The notes: generated by a model from the sequence alone, not told the origin. A stretch of DNA of 64,000 bases from an uncultured Prevotellaceae bacterium (GCA_902767775.1 CACXIP010000006.1:1-64000), one strand, 5' to 3'; numbered from the stretch's first letter, positions 7,041 to 16,659 are shown. Made by a program: numbers and translations.

Positions 7041-9499
7041 GAATACAATTGAGGATGTCGGTTTGCAAACGGCTGTTGGTCAGTGTCTTTATGCTGGCGG
7101 CTGTTTCTGTGGCGTGGTCGGCGGACACCGACGGATACCTCGCATTCCTCTATCGCTATATGTCATTGCCCGACCGCGCTGACTATGACAAGGCTTTCTA
7201 CCAGAGGCAGGTGGCATCGTCGTTGAAGGCACGGCAGGAGATGCCGTGGGGCAGCAGCGTGCCGGAGCGTGAGTTCCGCCATTTTGTCCTTCCTGTGAGG
7301 GTGAACAATGAGAACCTTGACGACAGCCGCGAGGTGTTCTACACCGAGTTGCGCGGCAGGGTGGGGCACCTGTCGATGAAGGAGGCGATACTCGAGGTGA
7401 ACCACTGGTGCCATGAACATGTGACCTACCGCCCTTCTGATGCCCGCACGAGCAGTCCACTGGCAACGGTGAGAACCGCTTACGGACGGTGTGGCGAGGA
7501 GAGCACGCTGCTGGTGGCGGCGCTGCGGTCGGTGGGCATCCCTGCCCGACAGGTCTATACCCCAAGGTGGGCGCATACCGACGACAACCACGCCTGGGTG
7601 GAGGCTTGGGCGGATGGCAAATGGTATTTCCTCGGGGCTTGCGAACCGGAACCTGTGCTCAACCTCGGGTGGTTCAATGAGAGTGCCTCACGGGGCATGC
7701 TCATGCACACAAAGGTGTTTGGCGACTACGACGGACCGGAGGAGGTGGTGAGCCGTACTCCCTGCTACACGGAAATCAATGTGGTGGAAAACTACGCCCC
7801 AACAGCCACGCTGAAGGTGCGGGTGACGGATGCTGCCGGCAAGGCGGTCAGCGATGCGCTGGTGGAGTTCAAACTTTACAATTATGCTGAGTTCTACACC
7901 GTGGCTCAGAAAACGACCGACACGGTGGGCCGCACGTTTCTGACGGCAGGCTTGGGCGACATGCTGCTGTGGGTGTCGAAAGATGGAAAGTATGCCATAC
8001 GGAAGGTGAGCTTCGGAAAAGACAAGGAGGTAACGGTGGTGCTGGACGGCAAGACGCTGCCGCGGCAGTTGGACCTTGACATGATGCCTCCGTTGCCGAG
8101 TGTGACTCTTCCGAAAGTGACTCCTGAGCAACGGGCGGAGAACAACCGGCGCCTGGCACTGGAGGACAGCATCCGCAAGGCGTATGAGCAGACCATGCCC
8201 GTGGAGGCATGGCGGGGCAACCATCAGACCATACGACAGTATTTGGAGAATACCCAAAACAAGGTGATGGCAGAGCGTCTGCTGGGTGTCATCTCCGCCA
8301 AGGACCTGCGGGATATCTCGCTTGAGGTGCTGATGGACAATGAGACGGAGAAGACTGATACCTCGGAATTATACCTCCGTTATGTGCTGAACCCCCGTGT
8401 GGAGAATGAATGGCTGACTCCCTACAAGGCTTTTTTCAGGAAACAGATGGGTGGCACAGTCAGCAGTGCTGCCGAACTGACAGCGTGGTGCCGGAGGAAT
8501 CTCCAGATGGACAATGAGCATAATCCGCAGCAGTTGCGCATGCGTCCGATGAGTGTCTATAGGGAAAGGGTGACCGATGAACTGGGCCGTAAGATTTTTT
8601 ATGTCAGCGTGGCGAGGAGCCTGGGCATACCGGCACGCATCAACGAGGTGGATGGCATGCTGCAGTATCATGAGGATGGTAGGTGGCATGATGTGCAATT
8701 TGATGAAGGCAAGCGCCAGTCTGTTGCGGCATCAAGCAAGCTGCAACTCGACTATATCCCTGTGAAATACTATGAGGACCCCAAATATTATATCCACTTC
8801 ACACTGAGCAAACTGAAGGATGGCAGGGCGCAACTCCTGACCTATCCGGAGGAGGCAACCTGGAAAAAGGATTTCAGTCAGGGCGTGAGTATTGATGTAG
8901 CAGACGGAGAGCGTGAACTTCTGCTGACCACTGGTATGCGCATGTCGGATGGAAAGGTGCTTGCTCGTCTGCAGAGCATCTCGATGACGCCATCGCCGCA
9001 ACCTGTGAAGGCGTCATTCACCATGCGTGAGGACAAGGAGGGCGTACAGGTCATCGGCTCGTTCAACGCAGAGAACCTATACTGTCCGCTTTCTGGAAAG
9101 AAGGAACCCAAGTCACTGCTGAGCACCACAGGCCGTGGCTATTACATCGTCGGTTTTGTGGCTCCCAATCAGGAACCTACCAACCATGCGCTGCGGGATA
9201 TCATCGCCACAAGGGATGGGTTTGAGAAATGGGGACGCAAAATCGTTCTACTGCTGGGGGATGATGATGAGGCCAACCGGTTCAACTTCAGAGAGTTTGA
9301 TGGCCTTCCCAATACGGTGGAGTGGGGCACCGACCCTGATGGAAAGTGTTTTAAAGAGGTGCGTGAGCAGATGAAGCTGTCGTCATCATCATTGCCTGTA
9401 TTTGTCATTTGTGACACCTTCAACCGTGTGCTTTTCGTCCAGCAGGGCTACACCATCAATCTTGGTGAGCAACTCCTGAAAGTAATAGGAAAACTATAG
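7037..9499 (+). CDS. Secreted transglutaminase-like protein with thioredoxin-like C-terminus
   Basis: I start at the ATG at 7037 because it overlaps the upstream stop (ATGA) and begins a clear signal peptide (KRLLVSVFMLAAVSVAWSA); an ATG 42 bp upstream in frame lies inside the MFS gene. The 820-residue product has a transglutaminase/protease-fold domain with the catalytic Cys in YGRCGEES (C152) and His in DDNHAWVEAW (H185). A second copy near residue 480-560 keeps SLGIPARINEVDG, but the expected Cys region reads LGRKIFYVS, so it is probably inactive. The last 150 residues resemble a thioredoxin fold without CxxC. Periplasmic peptide or peptidoglycan-peptide processing is plausible given its neighbours; the substrate is unknown. 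Confidence 0.75.
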   Translation: MRIQLRMSVCKRLLVSVFMLAAVSVAWSADTDGYLAFLYRYMSLPDRADYDKAFYQRQVASSLKARQEMPWGSSVPEREFRHFVLPVRVNNENLDDSREVFYTELRGRVGHLSMKEAILEVNHWCHEHVTYRPSDARTSSPLATVRTAYGRCGEESTLLVAALRSVGIPARQVYTPRWAHTDDNHAWVEAWADGKWYFLGACEPEPVLNLGWFNESASRGMLMHTKVFGDYDGPEEVVSRTPCYTEINVVENYAPTATLKVRVTDAAGKAVSDALVEFKLYNYAEFYTVAQKTTDTVGRTFLTAGLGDMLLWVSKDGKYAIRKVSFGKDKEVTVVLDGKTLPRQLDLDMMPPLPSVTLPKVTPEQRAENNRRLALEDSIRKAYEQTMPVEAWRGNHQTIRQYLENTQNKVMAERLLGVISAKDLRDISLEVLMDNETEKTDTSELYLRYVLNPRVENEWLTPYKAFFRKQMGGTVSSAAELTAWCRRNLQMDNEHNPQQLRMRPMSVYRERVTDELGRKIFYVSVARSLGIPARINEVDGMLQYHEDGRWHDVQFDEGKRQSVAASSKLQLDYIPVKYYEDPKYYIHFTLSKLKDGRAQLLTYPEEATWKKDFSQGVSIDVADGERELLLTTGMRMSDGKVLARLQSISMTPSPQPVKASFTMREDKEGVQVIGSFNAENLYCPLSGKKEPKSLLSTTGRGYYIVGFVAPNQEPTNHALRDIIATRDGFEKWGRKIVLLLGDDDEANRFNFREFDGLPNTVEWGTDPDGKCFKEVREQMKLSSSSLPVFVICDTFNRVLFVQQGYTINLGEQLLKVIGKL

Positions 9500-9613
9500 A
9501 TGACGGTTTGTAGAGCGGTTTTTGATTATCTCTTCTTATCACAGATTTGGAAAGAGAAAAGCTATGTGATCTCATGCCAAAAAAAGGAAAAAATCAGCAA
9601 AGAAATCATATGG

Positions 9614-9657
9614 CTTAACTACTTTAACTACTTAACTACTTAACTACTTTAACTACC
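9614..9657. repeat. Short tandem repeat AACTACTT(TA)
   Basis: About four and a half units of AACTACTTTA / AACTACTTA lie in the convergent gap between the transglutaminase-like gene and cutC (9500-9676). No clear terminator hairpin is visible in this gap. Confidence 0.8.
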
Positions 9658-9676
9658 TTCAACTTGAGAAAGTAGT

Positions 9677-10345
9677 TTATTTGATTGAATCAATGATTTT
9701 CTTGACTGTCTCGGCACAGGTAATGCCTTTGCCGCCTGATGCCGAACCATGGAGTTCGGTCACACCCGTCTGGTCGGCTATCAGACGGACATTGCACTCA
9801 TTGATACCTCCTCCTGGCATGATGATGATACGGCCGTCTGCCTGTTTGCAGAGTTGACGGAGCAAGGGGATGCCTTCCTCTGCGGTGGGTTGCTGACCAG
9901 ATGTGAGAATACGTCGGCAACCCAAGGAGATGATTTGCTCTAAGGCTTCAAAAGGGTCACGGCAACGGTCGAAAGCTCGGTGAAAGGTAACAGGTTTGCC
10001 ATCGGCAGCACCCACCAACCGGCGCATGGTTGTCGTGTCGATGTCGCCATCTGGGGTGAGGGCACCACATACGAAACCATCGGCAAAGGGCAGCATGGCA
10101 TGGATGTCGTGTTCCATGGCAAGCACCTCTTCCTCAGTATAGACAAAGTCACCCTCGCGGGGCCGTATGAGCACATGGATGGTGAGGGAGGGAAATAGGC
10201 TGCGTACGGTTTGGAGCATCCCGATGGATGGCGTCAGTCCGTCGAGAGGGAGAGCGGAGCACAGTTCGATGCGCCTTGCGCCTCCTCTTACGGCTGCCGC
10301 CACACTTGGCAGGGTGCCCGTACACACTTCAAACAGATGTTCCAT
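9677..10345 (-). CDS. cutC: CutC family protein
   Basis: A 222-residue TIM-barrel protein with the CutC start (LFEVCTGTLPSVAAAVRGGARRIELC), the internal IHVLIRPREGDFVYT and the C-terminal GGGINECNVR. CutC was first described as a copper homeostasis protein; its biochemical role is still unclear. The start codon overlaps the stop of the amidase gene (TGATG), so it is the last gene of the aguA-aguB-cutC run. Length is slightly under the E. coli protein. Confidence 0.9.
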   Translation of the reverse strand: MEHLFEVCTGTLPSVAAAVRGGARRIELCSALPLDGLTPSIGMLQTVRSLFPSLTIHVLIRPREGDFVYTEEEVLAMEHDIHAMLPFADGFVCGALTPDGDIDTTTMRRLVGAADGKPVTFHRAFDRCRDPFEALEQIISLGCRRILTSGQQPTAEEGIPLLRQLCKQADGRIIIMPGGGINECNVRLIADQTGVTELHGSASGGKGITCAETVKKIIDSIK

Positions 10346-11229
10346 CAGTCACAAAACCTTCGGATGATGTCGCCATAGTGGTCGATGCGGCGGTCGCGGA
10401 GGAAAGGCCACCAGCGACGCACCTGCTCACTGTGCCCGAGGTCGACGGTGATGACGGCAGACTCCTCCTCACTGTTGCTGGCACGGAAGAGCATCTCACC
10501 TTGCGGTCCCGCCACAAAACTACTTCCCCAGAACTGAATGCCATTAGTCTGTCCAGATGGGTCGGGCTCATGCCCCACACGGTTGACGGCGATGACAGGC
10601 AGGCCGTTGGCGACGGCATGGCCGCGCTGCACGGTAGTCCATGCCTCTCGCTGCCGCTCCTGCTCCTCGGGGGTGTCGCTGCTCTCATAACCGATGGCGG
10701 TAGGATAGACGAGGAGTTCGGCTCCTGCAAGTGTCATGAGGCGTGCTGCTTCAGGATACCACTGGTCCCAGCAGACGAGAACACCGATGCGACCCAAACT
10801 GGTGTCGATGGGTTGGAAACCGAGGTCGCCGGGTGTGAAATAGAATTTCTCGTAGTATGCGGGGTCGTCGGGGATGTGCATCTTCCGATAGCATCCGGCG
10901 ATGGTGCCGTCGCGCTCTATCACCACAGCGGTGTTATGGCAGAGTCCTGGTGCGCGCCGCTCAAAGAGTGAGGTGACGACGACCACACCGAGGCTGCGTG
11001 CCAGTTCGCCAAAAAAACGGGTGGAAGGACCGGGAATGGGTTCGGCGAGGTCGAAGTTGTCGACGCTTTCCACCTGGCAGAAATAGAGTGAGTTGTGGAG
11101 CTCCTGTAGCACTATCAGTTGTGCTCCGCGCTTGGCGAGGTCGGCTATTCCCTCGCTGAGTCTCCTCATGTTGTCTTCTTTGTCTGCTATATTATGTTGC
11201 TGCAGGATGCCGATTTTTATTTCTCTCAT
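10345..11229 (-). CDS. aguB: N-carbamoylputrescine amidase
   Basis: A 294-residue carbon-nitrogen hydrolase (nitrilase superfamily). The Glu-Lys-Cys triad is visible: Glu in LQELHNSLYF, Lys in YRKMHIPDD and Cys in VLVCWDQWYPEA. It converts N-carbamoylputrescine to putrescine, CO2 and ammonia in the cytoplasm. I place the start at the ATG at 11229 (MREIKIGILQQ); the frame stays open further upstream, but that part is low-complexity sequence and overlaps aguA. It lies between agmatine deiminase and cutC, giving a full agmatine-to-putrescine pathway. Confidence 0.92.
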   Translation of the reverse strand: MREIKIGILQQHNIADKEDNMRRLSEGIADLAKRGAQLIVLQELHNSLYFCQVESVDNFDLAEPIPGPSTRFFGELARSLGVVVVTSLFERRAPGLCHNTAVVIERDGTIAGCYRKMHIPDDPAYYEKFYFTPGDLGFQPIDTSLGRIGVLVCWDQWYPEAARLMTLAGAELLVYPTAIGYESSDTPEEQERQREAWTTVQRGHAVANGLPVIAVNRVGHEPDPSGQTNGIQFWGSSFVAGPQGEMLFRASNSEEESAVITVDLGHSEQVRRWWPFLRDRRIDHYGDIIRRFCD

Positions 11230-11251
11230 TTTTTTGTGTTTATATTTGGTT

Positions 11252-11287
11252 TTCTCCGGATTCTCCGGACTTTCCGGAATCTCCGGC
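11252..11287 (-). repeat. Nonamer array TTCTCCGGA, 4 copies
   Basis: Four 9-bp units (TTCTCCGGA, TTCTCCGGA, CTTTCCGGA, ATCTCCGGC) fill most of the 70-bp gap between aguA and aguB. The core TCCGGA is palindromic. The period equals that of the TCCGACNNG family but the unit differs. Confidence 0.85.
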
Positions 11288-11299
11288 AAAAAAACTATC

Positions 11300-12328
11300 T
11301 CAATAATACTGCATGGTGAGGCAGTGTATAGACCCGTGCTGGCGGATGATGGTGCGGGCATCGAGGCGCAGGATGTCGCGGCTGGGAAAAGCCTGTGCGA
11401 TGGTTGCTGCTGCCCGGTCGTCGTTCTCCGGCTGTGCGTAGGTGGGCACGATGACTGCTCCGTTGATGACGAGGAAGTTGGCATAGGTGGCAGGCAACCG
11501 CTCTTCTTCGTCATAGATGGCATCGGGCATGGGGAGGGGGAGCAGGCGATAGGGCATGTCGTCGGTGGTGCGCAGGGTGCGCAACTGTGCCTGGAGAGCC
11601 TGGAAATCCTCATATTGTTCATCGGATGCGTCATCGCATGCCACATAGAGCAGGGTGTCGTCGGGGGCGCATCTCACGATGGTGTCGATATGTCCGTCGG
11701 TGTCATCGCCGATGAGGTTGCCGTGGTCGAGCCATACGATGCGCTGGGCGTGCAGGCGTCTCTGCAACTGCACCTCTATGCCATAGCGGGTAAGCGGTTG
11801 GTTGCGGTTGGGCGCAAGCAGGCACTGGCTGGTGGTGAACACCGTGCCTTGGCCGTCGCTCTCCACGGCCCCGCCTTCGAGTACGAAGTCATCGTGTGAG
11901 GACATGGGAGCGCTGAGGATGCCTGCCTTGGCAAGGTGGCTGTTGATGGCATTGTCGAGACGGGCTTCGAATTTCCGTCCCCAACCGTTGAAGCGGAAGT
12001 TGAGCAGGCGTGTATTGCCGCTCTCTCTGTCGCGGAGCGTCAGCGCGCCGTGGTCGCGTGCCCAGGTGTCGTTGGTGGGACACTGGCAGAAGGTCACCTT
12101 GCTGAGTGCCTCATCGGTCAACCGTTCCTCCAACTGCCTCTTGGTGGCATCGGTGTCGGGTGCGACAATGAGCAGCCTCTCGTAGCGGGTGATGAGTTCG
12201 GCGAGTTGCAAAAATGTTTCTGTGATTTCGTCGAGGTCATCCGCCCAGTCGGTGCCGGCATGTGGCCATGTGAGTTGCACCATCGACTGCTGTTCCCATT
12301 CAGCGGGGAAATAGAGGTTGTCGTTCAT
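11300..12328 (-). CDS. aguA: Agmatine deiminase (peptidylarginine-deiminase family)
   Basis: A 342-residue PAD_porph-type guanidino hydrolase. Diagnostic stretches are PAEWEQQSMVQLTWPH at the N-terminus, NDTWARDHG, the His in DGHIDTIVR and the catalytic Cys in GSIHCLTMQ near the C-terminus. It hydrolyses agmatine to N-carbamoylputrescine and ammonia. No signal peptide, which argues for the cytoplasmic agmatine enzyme and not a secreted peptidylarginine deiminase. Its ATG overlaps the stop of the GH127 gene (ATGA), so its translation is probably coupled to that of an arabinofuranosidase. Confidence 0.92.
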   Translation of the reverse strand: MNDNLYFPAEWEQQSMVQLTWPHAGTDWADDLDEITETFLQLAELITRYERLLIVAPDTDATKRQLEERLTDEALSKVTFCQCPTNDTWARDHGALTLRDRESGNTRLLNFRFNGWGRKFEARLDNAINSHLAKAGILSAPMSSHDDFVLEGGAVESDGQGTVFTTSQCLLAPNRNQPLTRYGIEVQLQRRLHAQRIVWLDHGNLIGDDTDGHIDTIVRCAPDDTLLYVACDDASDEQYEDFQALQAQLRTLRTTDDMPYRLLPLPMPDAIYDEEERLPATYANFLVINGAVIVPTYAQPENDDRAAATIAQAFPSRDILRLDARTIIRQHGSIHCLTMQYY

Positions 12329-15300
12329 GGTCTTTGTGCGATGTGTTTCTTTCCTTTGGTGATGACGATGCCCTTCCCGTCGGAACGGATGCCGTTGGGA
12401 CGGTAGGCTTTTGTCTTGGCGGCAGCATCGGTGGTCGGTCTGCGGATGCCCGCCACGTTGTCCTTGTATTCATCAACACTGCTCACGTAGTTGATGTCGT
12501 AGATGTCGCTCTGCCCTGTGGTGGAGGTGAGTCCGAAAATGGTCTGTCCCATGCACACGTCGGGACGGTCGCCGGAGAAGTTCTCATAGATGCCGCTGGT
12601 GGGCAGGTCCCATGCGATGATGTTCTGCGAGGCTCCGTCAATGTTCACCGTCTGAGTGAATTTGGGTGCCACCTGCGTACCGTGGTTCGACCCGTTGAGC
12701 CACCACAGGTAGGAGGCTCCTGATGTGGTGCTGAGGTTGGTGCCGCGCACCACGAGGTAGGTCTGGTCGTTGGCGATGGTGTAGTCGTGCTCCTGGTATT
12801 TGTGCATGAGGGCGACATTGTTGGCACCCGTTGCCTTGACATGGATGATGTTGCGCTCGGTGTCGTAGGTGATGTTGGATGCTGCCACTCGGCCTGGGTC
12901 TCCGGTGGTCCACTCGTCAGCCACAAAGCGATAGGCATGTGCGTCATACCCTTTCATCAGCCTGACGTAATAGACACCGGGACAGAGGGTGGAGGGGGAG
13001 GCGGTAAGACGTACCACGAATTGTTTTTTCACATGTCCGTAGGTGTCGGTGACGAGTTGGTCGGGGATGGGATATTCCACGTTGTAGAATCCGTTGGCAT
13101 CGCTGCCTTTTGCCGAACTGGGAATGGTGATGTCGGCCACTTTCGTGCCGTCGATGGTCAGCGTGGCTTTTCGCCCCCTGTCGGCGAGGTTGAAGCGGAA
13201 CATGACGCTGAGGCTGTCGGCGACGAGTTCTTTATTGTATAATGTATATTGGATGTGGCCGTTGGCTCTGGCGTCACGGTAGTGCTCGGTGTTGTACTCT
13301 CCAGTGCTGGAGTCGTTGGAGTAGTTGTACTCATGTCCTGCCTCGCTCTGCTGCTCACCGGGTGCCACGAAGTCGAGGGTGCGCCCATTGAGGGCCTCGT
13401 TGGCAGCCTCCGACTGTGCCATGTCGCTCTTCACGTAGTTCTCTGCGGTCTGCTGATACCAGTAGCACATATAGCGGGCGTGGTGAATCTGGTAGAAGGG
13501 ACGCAGTTCCAGTTGGTTCCAGTTGTAGGTTTCCGCATCATTGCGACTGGCATTGATGGTGAAGCGCAGGTCGTTGTCGGGCTTACGCACAATCCTGTCC
13601 AGCACCTCGTTGCGGGCGCCGATGAGCAGGGGGGCGGTGGATAAGTTTTTCGAGGCGCCCATGCTGCCCGGGGCGTGGTCCATGCGTCCAGCGCCGGCAT
13701 ACTCGTTCTTCAGCTTCTCGTAAGTTAGTCCGGTCTCTCCAGCCTCAGCGGTTGAGGTGGCGGTGGTCTGGGCACCAAGCAGGATAGGACCGAATTTGAA
13801 AGCGATATAGTCGGTGTAGTTGGGGCATTCCTCGTAAGTGAGCTGCATCGGCAGCCATACCGTCACCTTGTCGCCGACAGCCCAGTCGCGGCTGATGCTC
13901 ACATAACTGGCTTTCCCTTGCTTCACGTCGATGTCGGCTCGCTGGCCGTTGACCATCACGCTGTATTGCTCGCCTGCCCATGCGGGGTGGCGGATGGCGA
14001 GGGTGTAGTTTCCAGCCTTGGTGATGGTAAGTGTGGTAGTGGAGGTGTCGGAGGTGGGGATGTTGGAGGCTATCGGGTCAATGCAGGGGAAGAGTGTCTC
14101 CTGACGGATGCCGAAGGTCTCATTGCTGAGCTCGCTGGGGATGAAGAGGTTGACATAGAGCGTCTTTTCACCATCGTGGGTGTAGATGAAATGCCCGTAT
14201 TTGGAGTGGTTCTCCATGCCAGTGCCCACGCAGCACCACATGCCTTGGTTGACTTGTGAGTAGATGCGGTAGCCTTGGGGACGCAGGGTGGTGAAATAGA
14301 CATAACCGCCGGTCTGCGGGTCTTGCGTGGTGAGGATATGGTTCCACAGCGTGTTCTCATAGAAGTCGGCATAGCGTGCGTCGCTGGTGCGGTCGGCCAT
14401 CATCTCCGACAGTTTGAGCATGTTGTTGGAGTTGCAGGTCTCAGGGCCGTCGGGCTGGTCGATGTACCTGTTGGAGTTGGCCTTGGAGAGGAAATGCTCG
14501 TTGACGCTGTTGCCGCCGATGCACACCGTGCGGTGTGTGGCGACATCGGTCCAGAAGTTTTCTGCTGCCCTGAGATAGGTGGCGGCAGTGGGGTCTTGCT
14601 CTCCGATGCGTTCCATGCCGATGTATTTGGGCACCTGCGTGTTGGCGTGTTTGCCGTCGAGGAAGGTGGTGTTGAGGGTCTGCATGCCGTTGAGCATGCT
14701 CTTATGGGTGTATTTCTTGGCGGCGGTGAGGTATTTGCTGTCGCCAAAGAGCTGGTAGGCGTCGAGCAGCGACTCGTTCATGCCGCCGTGCTCGATGCCG
14801 AGCAGGTTTTCCATGTCGGAGGCGCTCACCTTCGCCACCACGTTGACGCTCCAGTCGGCAAGTTTGCGGAACATCTCGCGGGCGGTCTCGCTCTTTCCGT
14901 AGAGCCATGCGTCGCGGAGTCCGGCAAGAATCTTGTGCTGGCAGTAGAAGGGCACCCATCCTCCGTGGTTGCGAAGTGGTGCGGTGTTGCCCGTGAAGAG
15001 TGATTTCCAATCGCTGTTGATGGGCTGTCCGCCGATGAAGCCATACATGCCGTCGGTGCTGCTGTCGAACTGGTCCTGACAGTCTTTCATCACGTCGATG
15101 AAATGCTGCATCCGTGCTTTGAGCCTTGCCTTCATCGCCGTGTCGTGGCAGGTGGCGTAGGACAGCGCAAGGGCTGAGAGGTAGTGTCCGCCCACATGTC
15201 CCTCAAGGTTAAAACTGTTGTCGCCCCAGTTGGTGAAAGATGGGTGCTTGGATGTCCATTGGTAGTAGGGGCTTTGCTTGTCGGTGGTGTTGCTGAGCCC

Positions 15301-15504
15301 TGACTGGCGCACATAGGGCGTGAGCAGACGGTCGGCATCATAGCTGAGCAATGTCTGGAAATTGAGGTCGGTGGCGGTCTTCATCGGACCGTCGAGCAGG
15401 GTGATCTCGTCGAGGTCGAAATGCTTGGGGTAAAGGATGCTCTGTGCACTGGCTGTCGTGATGCCCATCGCCAGCATGGTGAGCAAAAGGAAGCGGTGTT
15501 TCAT
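12325..15504 (-). CDS. Secreted GH127/GH146-type beta-L-arabinofuranosidase
   Basis: The ATG at 15504 opens a signal peptide (MKHRFLLLTMLAMGITTASAQ); an upstream in-frame start lacks one. The 1059-residue product begins with a DUF1680/GH127 (alpha/alpha)6 domain: LEGHVGGHYLSALALSYA, EHGGMNESL, GPETCNSNNMLKLSE and the Cys pair in WCCVGTGMENHSKYG (about residue 422). In the family these Cys and Glu residues bind zinc and form the active site. About 400 C-terminal residues hold beta-rich accessory domains and a tail with the Prevotella-like GIVITKGKKHI. It would release beta-L-arabinofuranose from pectin arabinan or plant glycoproteins. It is fused by translational coupling (ATGA) to aguA. Confidence 0.85.
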   Translation of the reverse strand: MKHRFLLLTMLAMGITTASAQSILYPKHFDLDEITLLDGPMKTATDLNFQTLLSYDADRLLTPYVRQSGLSNTTDKQSPYYQWTSKHPSFTNWGDNSFNLEGHVGGHYLSALALSYATCHDTAMKARLKARMQHFIDVMKDCQDQFDSSTDGMYGFIGGQPINSDWKSLFTGNTAPLRNHGGWVPFYCQHKILAGLRDAWLYGKSETAREMFRKLADWSVNVVAKVSASDMENLLGIEHGGMNESLLDAYQLFGDSKYLTAAKKYTHKSMLNGMQTLNTTFLDGKHANTQVPKYIGMERIGEQDPTAATYLRAAENFWTDVATHRTVCIGGNSVNEHFLSKANSNRYIDQPDGPETCNSNNMLKLSEMMADRTSDARYADFYENTLWNHILTTQDPQTGGYVYFTTLRPQGYRIYSQVNQGMWCCVGTGMENHSKYGHFIYTHDGEKTLYVNLFIPSELSNETFGIRQETLFPCIDPIASNIPTSDTSTTTLTITKAGNYTLAIRHPAWAGEQYSVMVNGQRADIDVKQGKASYVSISRDWAVGDKVTVWLPMQLTYEECPNYTDYIAFKFGPILLGAQTTATSTAEAGETGLTYEKLKNEYAGAGRMDHAPGSMGASKNLSTAPLLIGARNEVLDRIVRKPDNDLRFTINASRNDAETYNWNQLELRPFYQIHHARYMCYWYQQTAENYVKSDMAQSEAANEALNGRTLDFVAPGEQQSEAGHEYNYSNDSSTGEYNTEHYRDARANGHIQYTLYNKELVADSLSVMFRFNLADRGRKATLTIDGTKVADITIPSSAKGSDANGFYNVEYPIPDQLVTDTYGHVKKQFVVRLTASPSTLCPGVYYVRLMKGYDAHAYRFVADEWTTGDPGRVAASNITYDTERNIIHVKATGANNVALMHKYQEHDYTIANDQTYLVVRGTNLSTTSGASYLWWLNGSNHGTQVAPKFTQTVNIDGASQNIIAWDLPTSGIYENFSGDRPDVCMGQTIFGLTSTTGQSDIYDINYVSSVDEYKDNVAGIRRPTTDAAAKTKAYRPNGIRSDGKGIVITKGKKHIAQRP

Positions 15505-15538
15505 TGAATGAAGGATGTAGGTGGGTAATTTGATATAG

Positions 15539-15546
15539 CAAAGGTA
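15539..15546 (-). promoter_or_regulatory. -7 box for the GH127 gene
   Basis: The minus strand reads TACCTTTG (TAnnTTTG), about 35 nt before the ATG at 15504. No convincing TTTG lies at -33. Confidence 0.5.
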
Positions 15547-15609
15547 CAAAAAAAGAAATAGAAAGAAAAAACTAAGTGCAATTTCTCGTCAAGTTTTTGG
15601 GAAAAATGC

Positions 15610-15617
15610 TATCTTTG
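15610..15617 (+). promoter_or_regulatory. -7 box for the L,D-transpeptidase gene
   Basis: TATCTTTG lies 19 nt before the ATG at 15637. The expected upstream TTTG at the right spacing is not seen. Confidence 0.5.
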
Positions 15618-15636
15618 TGCCATTAATCGAAAAACA

Positions 15637-16449
15637 ATGAAGATTATTCCATTAATACAGACCAACAGAAGGTGTTGGACGACTGCCTTGTTGTTTTCAT
15701 TCCTGGGGGTGTCATTCACTGCCTGTCATCATGACAAAGTGTCGGAGGCACAGTCTTTTTATGTGGATGCTGAGGGAACTTTGGTTTCCAAGGAAACTCC
15801 TGGTGCTGTGGTCGAGGCATTGCCTTTCTCTGGCAGCGATGTCTGCGAGACAACCGTCGATGACCATGGTGCGCAATGCATCCGTATTGCGGGGGATAAA
15901 CGCATCAGCCATCCGGAAAAGATGGTGGAGCGCGATAAATGCTTCATCGTCATGTCCAAAAAGGACTATTATCTCTATGTATATGAACCTCAGGGCGATG
16001 TCACGGTGATGCTGGCGCGCTACGACTGCTGTTTCTCGCGGTCTAAAGGTCAGAAAGAAAAAGAGGGAGACATGCGCACACCACATTGCACGGCAGCCAA
16101 CCCCTTCCATATCACACAGATAGCGGATGCCTCGACATGGGAGCATGACTTCGGCGACGGGCGTGGACCCATCAAGTCGTATGGCAACTTCTTCCTCCGA
16201 CTGGAGACGCCGGGGCACAAGGGTATCGGCATACACGGCAGCACCAACAACGAGGAGAGCGTGCCGGGGCGTGCCAGCGAGGGATGCATCCGACTGCATG
16301 ATGCCGACATCATCGACCTGGCGGAGCATTTCGCATATGTGGGGATGCCCGTGATTATCAAGGCAGAGGAGGCGGATGACCTGCCCTTCGAGATTCGTGC
16401 GATGAAAAAGCAGCAGGTGGAGCGCCTGCGGCACCTCAATCCTAAATGA
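15637..16449 (+). CDS. L,D-transpeptidase (YkuD family), probable lipoprotein
   Basis: A 270-residue protein with a hydrophobic N-terminus ending SFTAC, a plausible lipobox. The catalytic YkuD motif is HGSTNNEESVPGRASEGCIRL, with the active Cys near residue 217. Preceding KKDYYLYVYEPQGDV and the TPHCTAANPFHIT segment fit the family. Such enzymes form 3-3 cross-links in peptidoglycan or attach proteins to it in the periplasm. Single gene with its own -7 box. Confidence 0.9.
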   Translation: MKIIPLIQTNRRCWTTALLFSFLGVSFTACHHDKVSEAQSFYVDAEGTLVSKETPGAVVEALPFSGSDVCETTVDDHGAQCIRIAGDKRISHPEKMVERDKCFIVMSKKDYYLYVYEPQGDVTVMLARYDCCFSRSKGQKEKEGDMRTPHCTAANPFHITQIADASTWEHDFGDGRGPIKSYGNFFLRLETPGHKGIGIHGSTNNEESVPGRASEGCIRLHDADIIDLAEHFAYVGMPVIIKAEEADDLPFEIRAMKKQQVERLRHLNPK

Positions 16450-16659
16450 CGATTAAAAAATCAATTGGGATGAATAATAGAGAACACGAATTATCGCGAA
16501 TTAACCAAAAATTCTGACTCACAGCAATTTATGATTAATTATATGGTAATTATATGTTAAAACAAAACCAAGTTACTTTTTTATTTTTACTAAATTTAGA
16601 GATGAGTCAGAAAAACTCTGTATCTCTGTGTCTTTGTGTTGAATTTTAAAAGCACGACC

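Noticed and set aside
11230-11646. N-terminal extension of aguB to 11646
   Set aside because: It lies within aguA and the 70-bp gap, is low complexity, and the amidase starts cleanly at MREIKIG.
14275-15003. 242-codon plus-strand ORF opposite the GH127 gene
   Set aside because: Antisense shadow of a well-supported gene with low-complexity Gly/Val-rich product.
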